A DNA stretch of 64,000 nucleotides from assembly GCF_003797185.1 (NCBI RefSeq), contig NZ_RKMH01000001.1, forward strand, positions 186,001 through 250,000, in the 5' to 3' direction. Below the pieces are notes generated by a model. That model searched no databases, had not been told where the DNA came from, and worked only from the letters and a program-made list of their open reading frames with translations. This document shows, piece by piece, positions 33,533 through 42,413 of the stretch. Each line of letters begins with the position of its first letter. Position 1 is the stretch's first letter. This DNA is from Gordonia oryzae. GTDB taxonomy: Bacteria > Actinomycetota > Actinomycetes > Mycobacteriales > Mycobacteriaceae. A program made the translations under genes and the position numbers.

Positions 33533-34549
33533 GTGAGCGGAGACGGCGCCGCTCCCGGCGTATCCACCTCCGCTCGGCACACCCAGTCCCGTGAGTCCGG
33601 TGTAGCTGCGCAGACCGATACCGGCGTGGAGCACATCGGCGCGACGTGGCCGCGGCGCATCCGGGCCACCGTCCAGGCTTACATCGCGCTCACCAAACCG
33701 CGCGTCATCGAACTGCTCCTCGTCGCCACGATCCCGGTCATGCTGCAGGCCAACCGCGGCCACGTCGACATCGCGGTCATTCTGCTCACCCTGCTCGGCG
33801 GCTGGCTCGGAGCCGGCAGCGCAAACACGCTGAACATGGTCGCCGACGCCGACATCGACAAGAAGATGCGGCGCACCGCGCGTCGGCCGCTGGCCCGTAA
33901 AGCGGTCGCCACCCGCAGTGCGCTGATCTTCGGCATCGTGTTGTGGGTGGCGTCGTTCCTGGTGCTGTTCTTCGCCGCGAATCTGCTGAGCGCCCTGTTG
34001 GTGACGGCGACCGTCGGCTTTTACGTCGGCGTGTACACGATGATCCTCAAGCGGCGAACCTGGCAGAACGTGGTGTGGGGCGGGGCCGCTGGCTGCATGC
34101 CGACCCTGGTCGGCTGGGCGGCGGTGACCGGCAGCCTGAGTTGGCAGCCGGTGGTGCTGTTCCTGGTCATCTTCTTCTGGACGCCGCCGCATACCTGGGC
34201 GCTGGCCATGCGGTATCGCGAGGATTACAAGGCGGCCGGGGTGCCGATGCTCCCGGTGATCGCCTCCGACGAGCACGTGACCCGGCAGATGCTCTTCTAT
34301 ACGTGGGCCACGGTGCTGGCGTCGCTGGCGTTGATCCCGGCGGCGAGCTGGATCTACGCGGCGGTCGCTGTGCTGGCCGGCGCCTGGTTCCTCAGCCGGG
34401 TCCACAAGCTCTATCGCGACACCCGGCAGGGTGCCGAGGTCACGCCACTCAAGATTTTCCTGCAGTCCAACGAGTACCTGGCGATCCTGTTCTGCGGATT
34501 GGCGATCGACGCCGTCGTGAACCTGCCGGTGCTCGCGCACGTGTTCTAG
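33533..34549 (+). CDS. ctaB: Protoheme IX farnesyltransferase (heme O synthase)
   Basis: Adds a farnesyl group to heme B for heme A-containing cytochrome oxidase. About nine transmembrane helices. The UbiA-type sites are [20 protein letters not shown] (first Asp-rich loop) near 105 and [15 protein letters not shown] (second loop) near 225. GTG 33533 is my choice; GTG 33509 with an AGGAG site and later starts are possible, since the first 45 residues are an unconserved polar tail. It ends 20 bases from the convergent qor. Confidence 0.93.
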   Translation: MSGDGAAPGVSTSARHTQSRESGVAAQTDTGVEHIGATWPRRIRATVQAYIALTKPRVIELLLVATIPVMLQANRGHVDIAVILLTLLGGWLGAGSANTLNMVADADIDKKMRRTARRPLARKAVATRSALIFGIVLWVASFLVLFFAANLLSALLVTATVGFYVGVYTMILKRRTWQNVVWGGAAGCMPTLVGWAAVTGSLSWQPVVLFLVIFFWTPPHTWALAMRYREDYKAAGVPMLPVIASDEHVTRQMLFYTWATVLASLALIPAASWIYAAVAVLAGAWFLSRVHKLYRDTRQGAEVTPLKIFLQSNEYLAILFCGLAIDAVVNLPVLAHVF

Positions 34550-34569
34550 GGCGCGCCTAGGGTACTTCG

Positions 34570-35535
34570 TCAGTTCGGCACGAGAACCGACGTCCCTGTC
34601 GTGCGCCGGCCCTCGAGGTCGGCATGTGCCTGTTCGGCGTCGGCCAGACGGTACCGCTGTCCGACCCGCACCTCGACGCCGTCGGCGAGGGCTCCGAGAT
34701 ACTCCGATGCGCGCCATGCCAATTCGTCGGGTCCGGCGATGAAGTGCGCCAGGGTCGGTCGGGTCACCGACAACGAGCCCGCGCTGTTGAGACGCTGCAG
34801 ATCGAATGGTGGCACCGGGCCGCTGGCCGCGCCGAAGAGGACCACGAATCCGCGAATGCCGGTCGCTGCCACCGACTGGTCGAAGGTGTCGGCGCCCACC
34901 CCGTCATAGGTGACCCGCACCCCGTCGCCGTCGGTGAGACCTCGCACCTGCTCGACGAGGTCCTCGCCGTAGCGGAGCACGTGGTCGGCGCCGGCCGCGG
35001 CCGACAGGTCGGCCTTCTCGTCCGAGGACACCGTCGTGATCACCCGCAGACCCCTGCGCTTGGCCAGCTGTGTGAGGATCAGCCCGACGCCACCGGCACC
35101 GGCGTGCAGCAGGATCGCGTCGCCCTCGGCGGGATGCGTGCTGCCGTCGAGCAGATAGTGCGCAGTCAGCCCACGCAATAACGAACTCCCGGCGACCTCA
35201 TCGGAGACGCCGTCGGGGATCGGCACCGCGCGAGTGGCACGGACCGCCACGAGCTCGCCATAGCTGGCCGGGGTGTCGCACCAGCAGACGCGGTCGCCGA
35301 CACCACGATCGGAGACCTGTGAGCCGACCGCCACGATCTCACCGGCGCCCTCGGTACCGGGCACATACGGCGGTTGCGAGGGGTACAGACCACGGCGAAG
35401 GTAGGTGTCGATGAAGTTGACACCGACGGCGGTGACGCGAACGAGAACCTCGTCGGGAGCGGGGATCGGATCGTCGACCGTCGCATAGCTCAACACATCT
35501 GGACCGCCGTGCCGAGTGACCTGGATTGCGCGCAT
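34570..35535 (-). CDS. qor: NADPH:quinone oxidoreductase, MDR family
   Basis: A 321-residue zinc-free medium-chain reductase. N-terminal GroES-like domain (VLVRVTAVGVNFIDTYLRRG near 30) and a C-terminal NADPH fold with LLHAGAGGVGLILTQLAKRR near 142-161 and GVRVTYDGVGADTFDQSVAA near 205. No catalytic zinc cysteines, as expected for quinone reductases. In mycobacteria qor is also near ctaB. Convergent with ctaB. Confidence 0.9.
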   Translation of the reverse strand: MRAIQVTRHGGPDVLSYATVDDPIPAPDEVLVRVTAVGVNFIDTYLRRGLYPSQPPYVPGTEGAGEIVAVGSQVSDRGVGDRVCWCDTPASYGELVAVRATRAVPIPDGVSDEVAGSSLLRGLTAHYLLDGSTHPAEGDAILLHAGAGGVGLILTQLAKRRGLRVITTVSSDEKADLSAAAGADHVLRYGEDLVEQVRGLTDGDGVRVTYDGVGADTFDQSVAATGIRGFVVLFGAASGPVPPFDLQRLNSAGSLSVTRPTLAHFIAGPDELAWRASEYLGALADGVEVRVGQRYRLADAEQAHADLEGRRTTGTSVLVPN

Positions 35536-36041
35536 GAGTCGTTTCTACACCCGGCCGAGACGGCGGAATACTCATGGCTTCTCCGCGGCTCGGTTGACGG
35601 TGGGTTTCACCGGGCGGTGGACGCCGGTGACGTGGTCGTGGCGACAGGGCGATGCCGGAGTCGGTCTAGGGCCTTACCGTATCCACCGAACTTGAGGTGA
35701 CACAGCCTGATTCGGTCTTCGTGCGGTTGAGGTCACGCTGTCGCGATGGGGCCCGATCGATATGCTGTCAACAACGCCGGACACGGCCTGCCGGGGCGGT
35801 AGAAGAAATCTCGGATGACGACCACATTCGTCTTTTGTCGCGCCCGATTCGCCGATCAGGGCCAACGCCGGCCCAATGATCCGCGCAGGGCAGCCCAGAT
35901 CGTCCGGCGCGCGCTCGACGACCCTCAAGCGCCTCGTCGACGTCGACTCGGGCTGAAAGCCATCGACCGCGTCTCGGTCAATGATGCCCCGGCATCGGTC
36001 GTGGCGCGTGTCCACCCGACGGCCCCACCTCGGTATGCTCG
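35536..36041. other. Non-coding or decayed stretch
   Basis: About 500 bp without a gene I can support. Short open frames on both strands (35674-36015 minus, 35815-36045 plus) have no recognisable features and no ribosome sites. It holds the promoter regions of qor and the following small gene. Confidence 0.45.
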
Positions 36042-36047
36042 ATGACC

Positions 36048-36431
36048 ATGAGCGAGCAGCCCGCAGCCCAGAGCGCCGAAACCCCCGCCGACGCCCCGAC
36101 CGTGTCGGTACCGCGTGACGTGGTGTCCTCGATCGAGAAGTTCGTCAACCGGGAAGGCGGGTCGGCCAAGGCCGTCGTACAGCCGATCGGCGCAGCCGGC
36201 GTTCGGATCACGCTCGTCGGCGAACAGGGTGGCATCCTCGGCGATCGCGTGGTCGCCGATCTCGCGACCGCCACCGCGGTCGTGGATGCGGTGGCCGGCG
36301 TCGAGACCGCCGAGTGGGACCGCGATCTGACGTCCTCGACGACCGTCGAGCCGTCGCACTATCGCAAGATGGCCGGCTGGGTCGCCGGACAGAAGCACTT
36401 CCCGAAGCCGCGTAATCACGGCGTTCTCTGA
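36048..36431 (+). CDS. Conserved hypothetical protein (127 aa)
   Basis: A soluble protein of 127 residues (ATG 36048; ATG 36042 is also possible). After a 20-residue Ala/Pro-rich tail the body reads TVSVPRDVVSSIEKFVNREG, then AAGVRITLVGEQGGILGDRV and a C-terminal SHYRKMAGWVAGQKHFPKPR. No signal or membrane segment. Codon use is normal for the genome, with G/C third positions. I do not recognise a named family; it lies alone between qor and ctaA and is probably lineage-specific. Confidence 0.75.
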   Translation: MSEQPAAQSAETPADAPTVSVPRDVVSSIEKFVNREGGSAKAVVQPIGAAGVRITLVGEQGGILGDRVVADLATATAVVDAVAGVETAEWDRDLTSSTTVEPSHYRKMAGWVAGQKHFPKPRNHGVL

Positions 36432-36690
36432 GTCGGTATCCCTGGGAGCGAAAGCCGAGCTGGCCGGGGACCCGGCCGGCGTCCTCGGGCTCGACCGGGT
36501 CCGATCCGGCGCCGACGCGGTCCTCCAGAACCCGGTCAGCAGGTGATGGCGACACTCCACGACATGGACCAGAGACCACTCCGCGTCCGCCGATGGGCGG
36601 CGCTGCGCCCCCGGATCTCGTCGATCGATGAGCCGGCGGCGCTGGGCTGTGTCGCGATAGCGCGGTGAGGCCGCGTTGGCTCCACAGCCC

Positions 36691-37683
36691 TCAGGTGAGG
36701 GGTACTGGGTCTCCAGATGGGCTGTCCGACAACCGAAACCACAGCACCAGCCGAGTGGCTCCGATGAGCAGCAACGCGCTGCCCAGCATGTGCAGCAGCA
36801 CGAGCAGGATGGGCAGGTCGGTGAAGTACTGGACCATGCCGATGATCCCCTGCAGGGCCAGCAGCCCCGCGTAGATGAGGGCGGCCCGGGACTGTGGCAA
36901 ACGCATGACCCGCGTGATGACCACAACCGCGATTGCCATACCGATGAGGACGAACACCGAGTCGGCGTGTAGCTGCGTCGTCTGCGAGGGCGTCAGGCCG
37001 TTGCGGCGGGCATGGAGGTCGCCGGCGTGCGGGCCGGAGCCGGTGACGACGGTGCCGAGATAGATTGCGATCCACGTCACCGCGTACACGAGCCACGCCA
37101 TGATCAGTCCGACCCGTGCGGCGATGCCCGTCACTGCCGATTCTCGTGCATACGGACTCGTGCGGAATACGAGCACCGTGGCTCCCGAGACCAACAGCAT
37201 CGACAGCAAGAAGTGCAGTGAGACCACCCACGGGTTCAGGTCGGTCAGCACGGTGATGCCGCCGACAACCCCCTGAAAGGGAATGCCCAGCGCGAGCAGG
37301 ACCACCAGGGCACGGTTGCGGCGATGCGACGACGCCTGACGCCACACTGCGACGACCGCGGCGATCGCGATGATGGCGAGCACCCACGTGAGCATGCGGT
37401 TACCGAATTCGACGGCCGCGTGATAGCCCATCGCCTCGTGCGGGACGAACGAACCGTCGGTGCACTGCGGCCAGGTGGGACATCCTAATCCGGAGCTGGT
37501 CAGCCGGACGGCTCCGCCGGTGACGACGATGCCCACGTTGGCGATCAGCAGAGCAATCGCCCAGCGATGGACGAATCGGGTCGTCGGCCGACCGAAGCCG
37601 GGGACACGGGCCAGGCCGGAGGGCGTAGTAGCGACGTGCGTGGGCCGGTCGGCGGCTGCGGGGGTCTTCTCTGAAGTCGTCAT
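36691..37683 (-). CDS. ctaA: Heme A synthase (COX15/CtaA)
   Basis: Oxidises heme O to heme A. A 330-residue protein with eight transmembrane helices and the heme-ligand histidines spread as in the family: LTSSGLGCPTWPQC near 60, EFGNRMLTWVLAII near 90, VVSLHFLLSMLLVSG near 150, TTQLHADSVFVLIG near 230 and VLLHMLGSALLLIG near 290. ATG 37683 gives the standard start. It follows the ABC permease by 52 bases on the same strand, the order known in mycobacteria (Rv1456c region), and it works with ctaB 3 kb away. Confidence 0.93.
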   Translation of the reverse strand: MTTSEKTPAAADRPTHVATTPSGLARVPGFGRPTTRFVHRWAIALLIANVGIVVTGGAVRLTSSGLGCPTWPQCTDGSFVPHEAMGYHAAVEFGNRMLTWVLAIIAIAAVVAVWRQASSHRRNRALVVLLALGIPFQGVVGGITVLTDLNPWVVSLHFLLSMLLVSGATVLVFRTSPYARESAVTGIAARVGLIMAWLVYAVTWIAIYLGTVVTGSGPHAGDLHARRNGLTPSQTTQLHADSVFVLIGMAIAVVVITRVMRLPQSRAALIYAGLLALQGIIGMVQYFTDLPILLVLLHMLGSALLLIGATRLVLWFRLSDSPSGDPVPLT

Positions 37684-37735
37684 CGGGGTCCCGTAATCGT
37701 GAGAGCTCTCGGGGGAGTGGGCAGGTGGGGCGATC

Positions 37736-38554
37736 TCACTCGAATCGGAACCACCTGACCGCGAGGGCGCCGGTGACCGCCGCCCATGCCAGCAGAACCA
37801 CCATGCCGACGACGTCGGCACTGCCGTGCGTGGCCTGCTCAAGGGCTTCGGTGAGCGCACCGGAAGGTACACATCGGGCCACCCACCACACGGCGTCGGG
37901 GATCGGTGACCGCATGACGACGACGCTGCCGATGCCGACCATCGCGAACCACAGCAGATTTGCGAGTGCGAGCACGATCTCGGCCTTCAGTGTTCCGCCC
38001 AGCAGGAGGCCCAGCGCCGAGAAGACGGCGGTGCCCAGGGCGATCACGAGCGCACCGATCGCGAGGCCGCCGAGACCGGGACGCCAGCCGAAACCGGCGC
38101 CGATGGCACCGATGATCACCGATTGCAACACGACCACGGCCACCACCGCCAGTGACTTGCCGGCGATGATGCCCCACCGTGGAATCGGCGTTGCCCCAAG
38201 ACGTTTGAGTGCTCCATAGCGACGGTCGAAGCCGACGGCGATGGCTTGCCCGGTAAATGCCGTCGACATCACCGCGACCGTCATGATCGCCGGGACGAAG
38301 GTCGCCGCGCGTTCGGCCGTACTCGATCCGAGGTCGGTGTCGAGGGGTAGCAGGCACAACCCGATCAACAGGGTGATCGGGATGAACATGGTGAGCAGGA
38401 GTTGTTCACCGTTGCGCAGCAGCAACCGCAGTTCGAGTCGGGTCTGCGCCGCGAGCATCGCCACGAGCGGCGCCGCCCCGCCACGTGGGGTGAAGGTGCC
38501 CGGCGGGAAACGCACCGGGCCCGCGGTCGATCCCACGGTTGTCGGATCGGTCAT
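37736..38554 (-). CDS. ABC-2 type transporter permease
   Basis: A 272-residue permease with six transmembrane segments, including LLLTMFIPITLLIGLCLLP near 53, PAIMTVAVMSTAFTGQAIAV near 90, SLAVVAVVVLQSVIIGAIGA near 130, LGGLAIGALVIALGTAVFSA near 160 and MVVLLAWAAVTGALAV at the end. The FDRRYGALKRLGATPIPRW stretch is the usual cytoplasmic coupling helix of drug/polysaccharide ABC-2 exporters. It overlaps the ATPase by four bases. The substrate is unknown; the fixed neighbourhood with ctaA suggests a link to respiratory-chain biogenesis (inference). Confidence 0.92.
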   Translation of the reverse strand: MTDPTTVGSTAGPVRFPPGTFTPRGGAAPLVAMLAAQTRLELRLLLRNGEQLLLTMFIPITLLIGLCLLPLDTDLGSSTAERAATFVPAIMTVAVMSTAFTGQAIAVGFDRRYGALKRLGATPIPRWGIIAGKSLAVVAVVVLQSVIIGAIGAGFGWRPGLGGLAIGALVIALGTAVFSALGLLLGGTLKAEIVLALANLLWFAMVGIGSVVVMRSPIPDAVWWVARCVPSGALTEALEQATHGSADVVGMVVLLAWAAVTGALAVRWFRFE

Positions 38555-39564
38555 CGCAACGCCCTGCCGGTCAGATCCAGGAATACGTCTTCGAGGCTGC
38601 GTGTCTCCACGCGCAGATCGGTCGCGAGCACATTGATCTTGGCGCACCACGCGGTGACCGTCGCCAATACCTGTGGGGTCATCGACCCGACGACCAGATA
38701 GCTGCCGGGCGCGGTCTCCGAGCACACATACCCCTCGGGCAGCGCCAGCATCAGCAACGCCAGGTCCAGTCCGCGCGGAGCGCTGAACCGCAGTTCGTTC
38801 TCGGCACCACGGCTGGTGAGATCGGCGGGCGTACCGGCCGCGACCACCCGACCGCTGTCGATGATGACGACGTGATCGGCGAGGTGCTCGGCTTCGTCCA
38901 TCAGGTGGGTTGTCAGCAGCACCGACACCCCGTCGCCGCGCAGGCGGTCGATGATCTCCCACACGACGAGCCTGGCGTGCGCGTCGAGACCTGCGGTCGG
39001 CTCGTCGAGGAACACCAGTTCGGGGCGCCCGACGATGGCGCACGCCAACGACAACCGCTGCTGTTGGCCACCGGAGAGGCGGCGAAACGGTGTGCGGGCG
39101 GCATCGCGCAGACCCAGCGCGTCGAGCAGCCAGTCCGGGTCGATCGGGTCGGCGCAATACGACGCGCACAGCCGTAGCATCTCCTCGGCGCGCGCGCCGG
39201 GGTAGGCGCCGCCACCCTGCAGCATCACCCCGACGCGCCGGCGTAGTTGATCGTTGTCGTGCCGGGGATCGAGGCCGAGCACGGTGACCGTTCCCGCGTC
39301 GGGGCTCAAGAAGCCCTCACAGATCTCGACCGTGGTGGTCTTGCCCGCGCCGTTGGGGCCGAGGAGCGCGAGGATCGACCCTGCGGGGAGTTCCAGATCG
39401 AGACCGTCGACCGCGGTCCGGTCGCCGAAGCGTTTGACCAGTCCGCAGACCTGAAGGGCGGGGGCGTCGACGCCGATGACGGTCCGCGCTTCGGGGGACG
39501 GGCCGTCGAGGTGACGGTCCGTCATCGGATCGTCGCTCGACGGCGAGGAGGTCGCGCTGCGCAC
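38551..39564 (-). CDS. ABC transporter ATP-binding protein
   Basis: A 337-residue ATPase partner of the adjacent permease. Walker A GPNGAGKTTT near 69, Q-loop in VMLQGGGAYPG near 113, signature LSGGQQQRLSLA near 163, Walker B LVFLDEPTAGLD near 182 and switch His in LLTTHLMDEAEHLA. The start may be GTG 39564 or ATG 39522; the former has a -10-like TAGTCT seven bases upstream, which would suit a leaderless transcript. Follows mptB by 79 bases on the same strand. Confidence 0.92.
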   Translation of the reverse strand: MRSATSSPSSDDPMTDRHLDGPSPEARTVIGVDAPALQVCGLVKRFGDRTAVDGLDLELPAGSILALLGPNGAGKTTTVEICEGFLSPDAGTVTVLGLDPRHDNDQLRRRVGVMLQGGGAYPGARAEEMLRLCASYCADPIDPDWLLDALGLRDAARTPFRRLSGGQQQRLSLACAIVGRPELVFLDEPTAGLDAHARLVVWEIIDRLRGDGVSVLLTTHLMDEAEHLADHVVIIDSGRVVAAGTPADLTSRGAENELRFSAPRGLDLALLMLALPEGYVCSETAPGSYLVVGSMTPQVLATVTAWCAKINVLATDLRVETRSLEDVFLDLTGRALR

Positions 39565-39643
39565 ACTGGTCAGACTATGCCTTCGTGCGCACAGGTAAAA
39601 AACCGTCGACCCCGTGCACTCGCATTGGCGTGAACGCCGTCGA

Positions 39644-41458
39644 TCACGCCGCGGTGTCGGTGTGTTCGGGGGTCGGGTGCTTCGACCAGCGCCGTCGCGG
39701 ACGCCACCGCGGCCAGTTCTCGAAGAACAGTGCCGTCATCACCGCGACCATGATCACACCGGCAAGCAACCCCTGGGCGAGGACCACGCCGCTGGTGTTG
39801 GAGCTGGTGGGCATGACGACGATCGCGATGATGGCCGAGACGGTGATGGTCGCGATCCGGAACCACGGCCGGGTTGCCCAGGCCGCGAGTGGGATGACCG
39901 CCCAGAGTAGATACCAGGCCTGGACGAAGGGGAAGAAGACGACAACCGTCGCCATCGACACACCCAACGCTCCCAGCGGGTGCAGGCGTCCGGCCAACGT
40001 CGCGAGCATCCAGCGGACGACGAAAACCGCGGCGATGAACTGGCCCAGCGGCCGGACCACGTCGAGGATCGCCTGGGTTTGGTCACCGAGACCGAGGAAG
40101 ACCCCGACCCGCCCGGCAGACACCGACAGCAATGTCGGCATCGACATCCACGACCGGACGACAGCGCCGGTGGACAACGTCGAGGTCCAACCGAAGCCGA
40201 GGCCGGTGCCCGCGCAGATGACCACCATCACCACCGCGAGCACGGCGCCGAGCAGGCTCGCGGAAGCAGCCAACGCCCACACCGTGGTGCGTGACCTCGC
40301 CCACCACTGACGAATCGGTGCCCCACGCAGCGCGGGCAGGCATGCACCCCACCGTTGGGCCAACGCGATCCCCACGAACCCGAGCGCGAGGACCGAGGTG
40401 AACTTCACCAGCGAACTGGTCGCGATCACCGCCGCGCCTGCGAGTAACAACCACCCGGCGCCGGTCGGACGCCACGATCCCGGGGTCCGCAGTCGCTGCG
40501 CACCGTAGATCGCGCGGAAGCACAACTCGATGCCGACCAGCATGAGCCCGAGCATGAGCGCCTCGTTGTGGATGCCACCCACCAGATGCAGGATGACCAG
40601 CGGGTTCATCGCACCCAACCACAATGCGGCCACTGGCGAGACCCCGCACCGCCGGGCCAGCCGTGGCAGCGCCCACACGATCAACGCCAGTCCGACCAAC
40701 GCCACCAAGCGGTGCAGGAAGATGGCGGCGGTGATGTTGTCGCCGGTCACCGCGGTGATGCCCTTGCCGATCCAGATGAAGAACGGACCGTAAGGTGCCG
40801 GTGTGTCACGCCACAGGTTGGGTACCGATCTGGTCAGGACGTTGCCCACCCCGAGTCCATGCAGCGGGCTGACCGTATAGGGGTCCATCCCGCGATAGGC
40901 GATCGCCGATTGCGCGAGATACGAGTAGATGTCCTTGCTGAGCAGGGGAGGCGCGACGATGATCGGCGCGATCCACAGCAGCAGGGTGCGATCGGCTTGC
41001 TGTCGGGTCATCCGACGCGCCGGACTGCGGCCGCGGAGGACCTCGACGCTCAAGCGCCCGACCGCGAACCGCCCGATCAGCAGCCATGCGACGACCAGCA
41101 TGATGGTGCCGCCGATCGACAGCGTCAGCGCAGTGCTCCACATCCGCGACGGCAGCGACAGCACACGCATGCCGGCAACCGGGTTCTGGAGCACCGGGAT
41201 CTGCCCGGTGCCCAATGACCCGACGAGCATCAGGATGGTTCCGGTGGCGCCGAACAATTTGATGCGCAACACACGGCGGTTCTCGGCGGCGTCGAGGGGA
41301 CCGACCTCGTGTTCCGGGCCGTGCAATTTGGCCACTGTAATGCCGTAGTCGCCACGACGATCGGGATCGCGCCGGATCCGCCGCGCGGGTGTGCTGACCC
41401 CGATGTAGTCCAGGGTTCGGCGCAGTACCGAGGCCGCTGACGCGGGTGATTGCGACAC
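39644..41458 (-). CDS. mptB: Polyprenol-phosphate-mannose alpha-1,6-mannosyltransferase MptB
   Basis: An integral GT-C glycosyltransferase of about 600 residues and more than ten transmembrane helices that builds the alpha-1,6-mannan core of lipomannan and lipoarabinomannan from decaprenyl-phosphomannose. The periplasmic acidic motif near the first long loop reads LLSKDIYSYLAQSAIAYRGM, where D is the likely catalytic base, followed by DPYTVSPLHGLG and DTPAPYGPFFIWIGKGI. Mycobacterial counterpart Rv1459c lies at the same place. GTG start. It implies a mycolata-type envelope. Divergent from sufR. Confidence 0.92.
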   Translation of the reverse strand: MSQSPASAASVLRRTLDYIGVSTPARRIRRDPDRRGDYGITVAKLHGPEHEVGPLDAAENRRVLRIKLFGATGTILMLVGSLGTGQIPVLQNPVAGMRVLSLPSRMWSTALTLSIGGTIMLVVAWLLIGRFAVGRLSVEVLRGRSPARRMTRQQADRTLLLWIAPIIVAPPLLSKDIYSYLAQSAIAYRGMDPYTVSPLHGLGVGNVLTRSVPNLWRDTPAPYGPFFIWIGKGITAVTGDNITAAIFLHRLVALVGLALIVWALPRLARRCGVSPVAALWLGAMNPLVILHLVGGIHNEALMLGLMLVGIELCFRAIYGAQRLRTPGSWRPTGAGWLLLAGAAVIATSSLVKFTSVLALGFVGIALAQRWGACLPALRGAPIRQWWARSRTTVWALAASASLLGAVLAVVMVVICAGTGLGFGWTSTLSTGAVVRSWMSMPTLLSVSAGRVGVFLGLGDQTQAILDVVRPLGQFIAAVFVVRWMLATLAGRLHPLGALGVSMATVVVFFPFVQAWYLLWAVIPLAAWATRPWFRIATITVSAIIAIVVMPTSSNTSGVVLAQGLLAGVIMVAVMTALFFENWPRWRPRRRWSKHPTPEHTDTAA

Positions 41459-41580
41459 ACGATGACTGTAGTGGGTGACCGCACCCCCGCCGACGAGGTG
41501 GCGGCCGCGATCTCGTCGGGCGCGGCAAGTGAGGTCGGGGCTAAGGGCACCCTTGCTGGCACGAGGGAATCAATTACGTC

Positions 41581-41595
41581 ACACTCGTGTTGTGA
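41581..41595. promoter_or_regulatory. SufR operator
   Basis: ACACT-CGTGT-TGTGA. This matches exactly the inverted repeat ACACT-N5-TGTGA that I recall being reported for M. tuberculosis SufR at its own promoter. It sits six bases before ATG 41601, so SufR would repress the whole suf operon including its own gene. Confidence 0.8.
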
Positions 41596-41600
41596 AAACC

Positions 41601-42413
41601 ATGCGCGGTGATGTTGTGCGGGGCGATACCATGCCCGACGCCGCCCCTCATGGTGTCCACGCCGATGGGCAGACGCGGGCTGCGGTCATCTCCCTGCTCG
41701 TGGAGGACGGCCCGCTGACGGCAGGGGAGATCGCCGACCGGCTCGGGATCAGCGCCGCCGGAATCCGCCGTCATCTCGATGCGCTGACCGCGGCGGGTGA
41801 TGTCGAAGAAGCATCCCCGGCGTTCGGCCAACGAGGGGGTCGGGGACGGCCGGCGAAGTGGTTCCAGCTGACGGCGGTCGGCCGCGGCAAGCTGCGTCAC
41901 GCCTACGACGATCTTGCCGGTGCGGCGATGCGCAAGCTGCGTGATCTCGGCGGCTCCGATGCGGTTGCGGACTTTGCCCGGGAGCGGGTGGAGCGCATCG
42001 TCGACGGCATCGACCCCGTCGCTGACCCGTCCACGGTCGCCGGAACCGTCACCGAGATCGCCGAGGCGCTGACCAGTGCCGGCTATTCGGCGAACACCCG
42101 GCAGGTCGGTGCGGGAATGCAAATTTGCCAGCACCACTGCCCGGTGGCGCATGTGGCCACCGAGTTCCCCGAGTTGTGTGAGGCGGAGACTGCGGTATTC
42201 ACCGAGCTGCTCGGCACGCACGTCCAGCGACTGGCGACCATCGCCAACGGTGATTGCGCGTGCACCACCCATGTTCCGCTCCTGCATCCAGATCCACCCC
42301 CGAATGCCAGCGAACAGCCGGATTCCGAAGAACGCCAGCACAGTACGACCCCGACGAGTGATGCACAGCCCGCATCCGCTCGACACCCCCAGAGTCGAAA
42401 GGCTTCGCGATGA
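41601..42413 (+). CDS. sufR: Iron-sulfur cluster-responsive repressor SufR
   Basis: Controls the suf operon. Winged helix-turn-helix near 30-70 ([20 protein letters not shown], then a basic [12 protein letters not shown] wing) and a C-terminal half with the cluster cysteines: [20 protein letters not shown] then CEAE (near 173-196), and a further CACTTH near 221. These ligate a 4Fe-4S cluster in the family. The starts GTG 41592, ATG 41601 and ATG 41631 are all in frame; the first lies inside the operator, so I prefer 41601. A polar tail of 40 residues follows. It overlaps sufB by four bases. Confidence 0.9.
   Translation: MRGDVVRGDTMPDAAPHGVHADGQTRAAVISLLVEDGPLTAGEIADRLGISAAGIRRHLDALTAAGDVEEASPAFGQRGGRGRPAKWFQLTAVGRGKLRHAYDDLAGAAMRKLRDLGGSDAVADFARERVERIVDGIDPVADPSTVAGTVTEIAEALTSAGYSANTRQVGAGMQICQHHCPVAHVATEFPELCEAETAVFTELLGTHVQRLATIANGDCACTTHVPLLHPDPPPNASEQPDSEERQHSTTPTSDAQPASARHPQSRKASR

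Noticed and set aside
35674-36045. Small genes between qor and the conserved hypothetical
   Set aside because: Overlapping frames on both strands without ribosome sites or family character.
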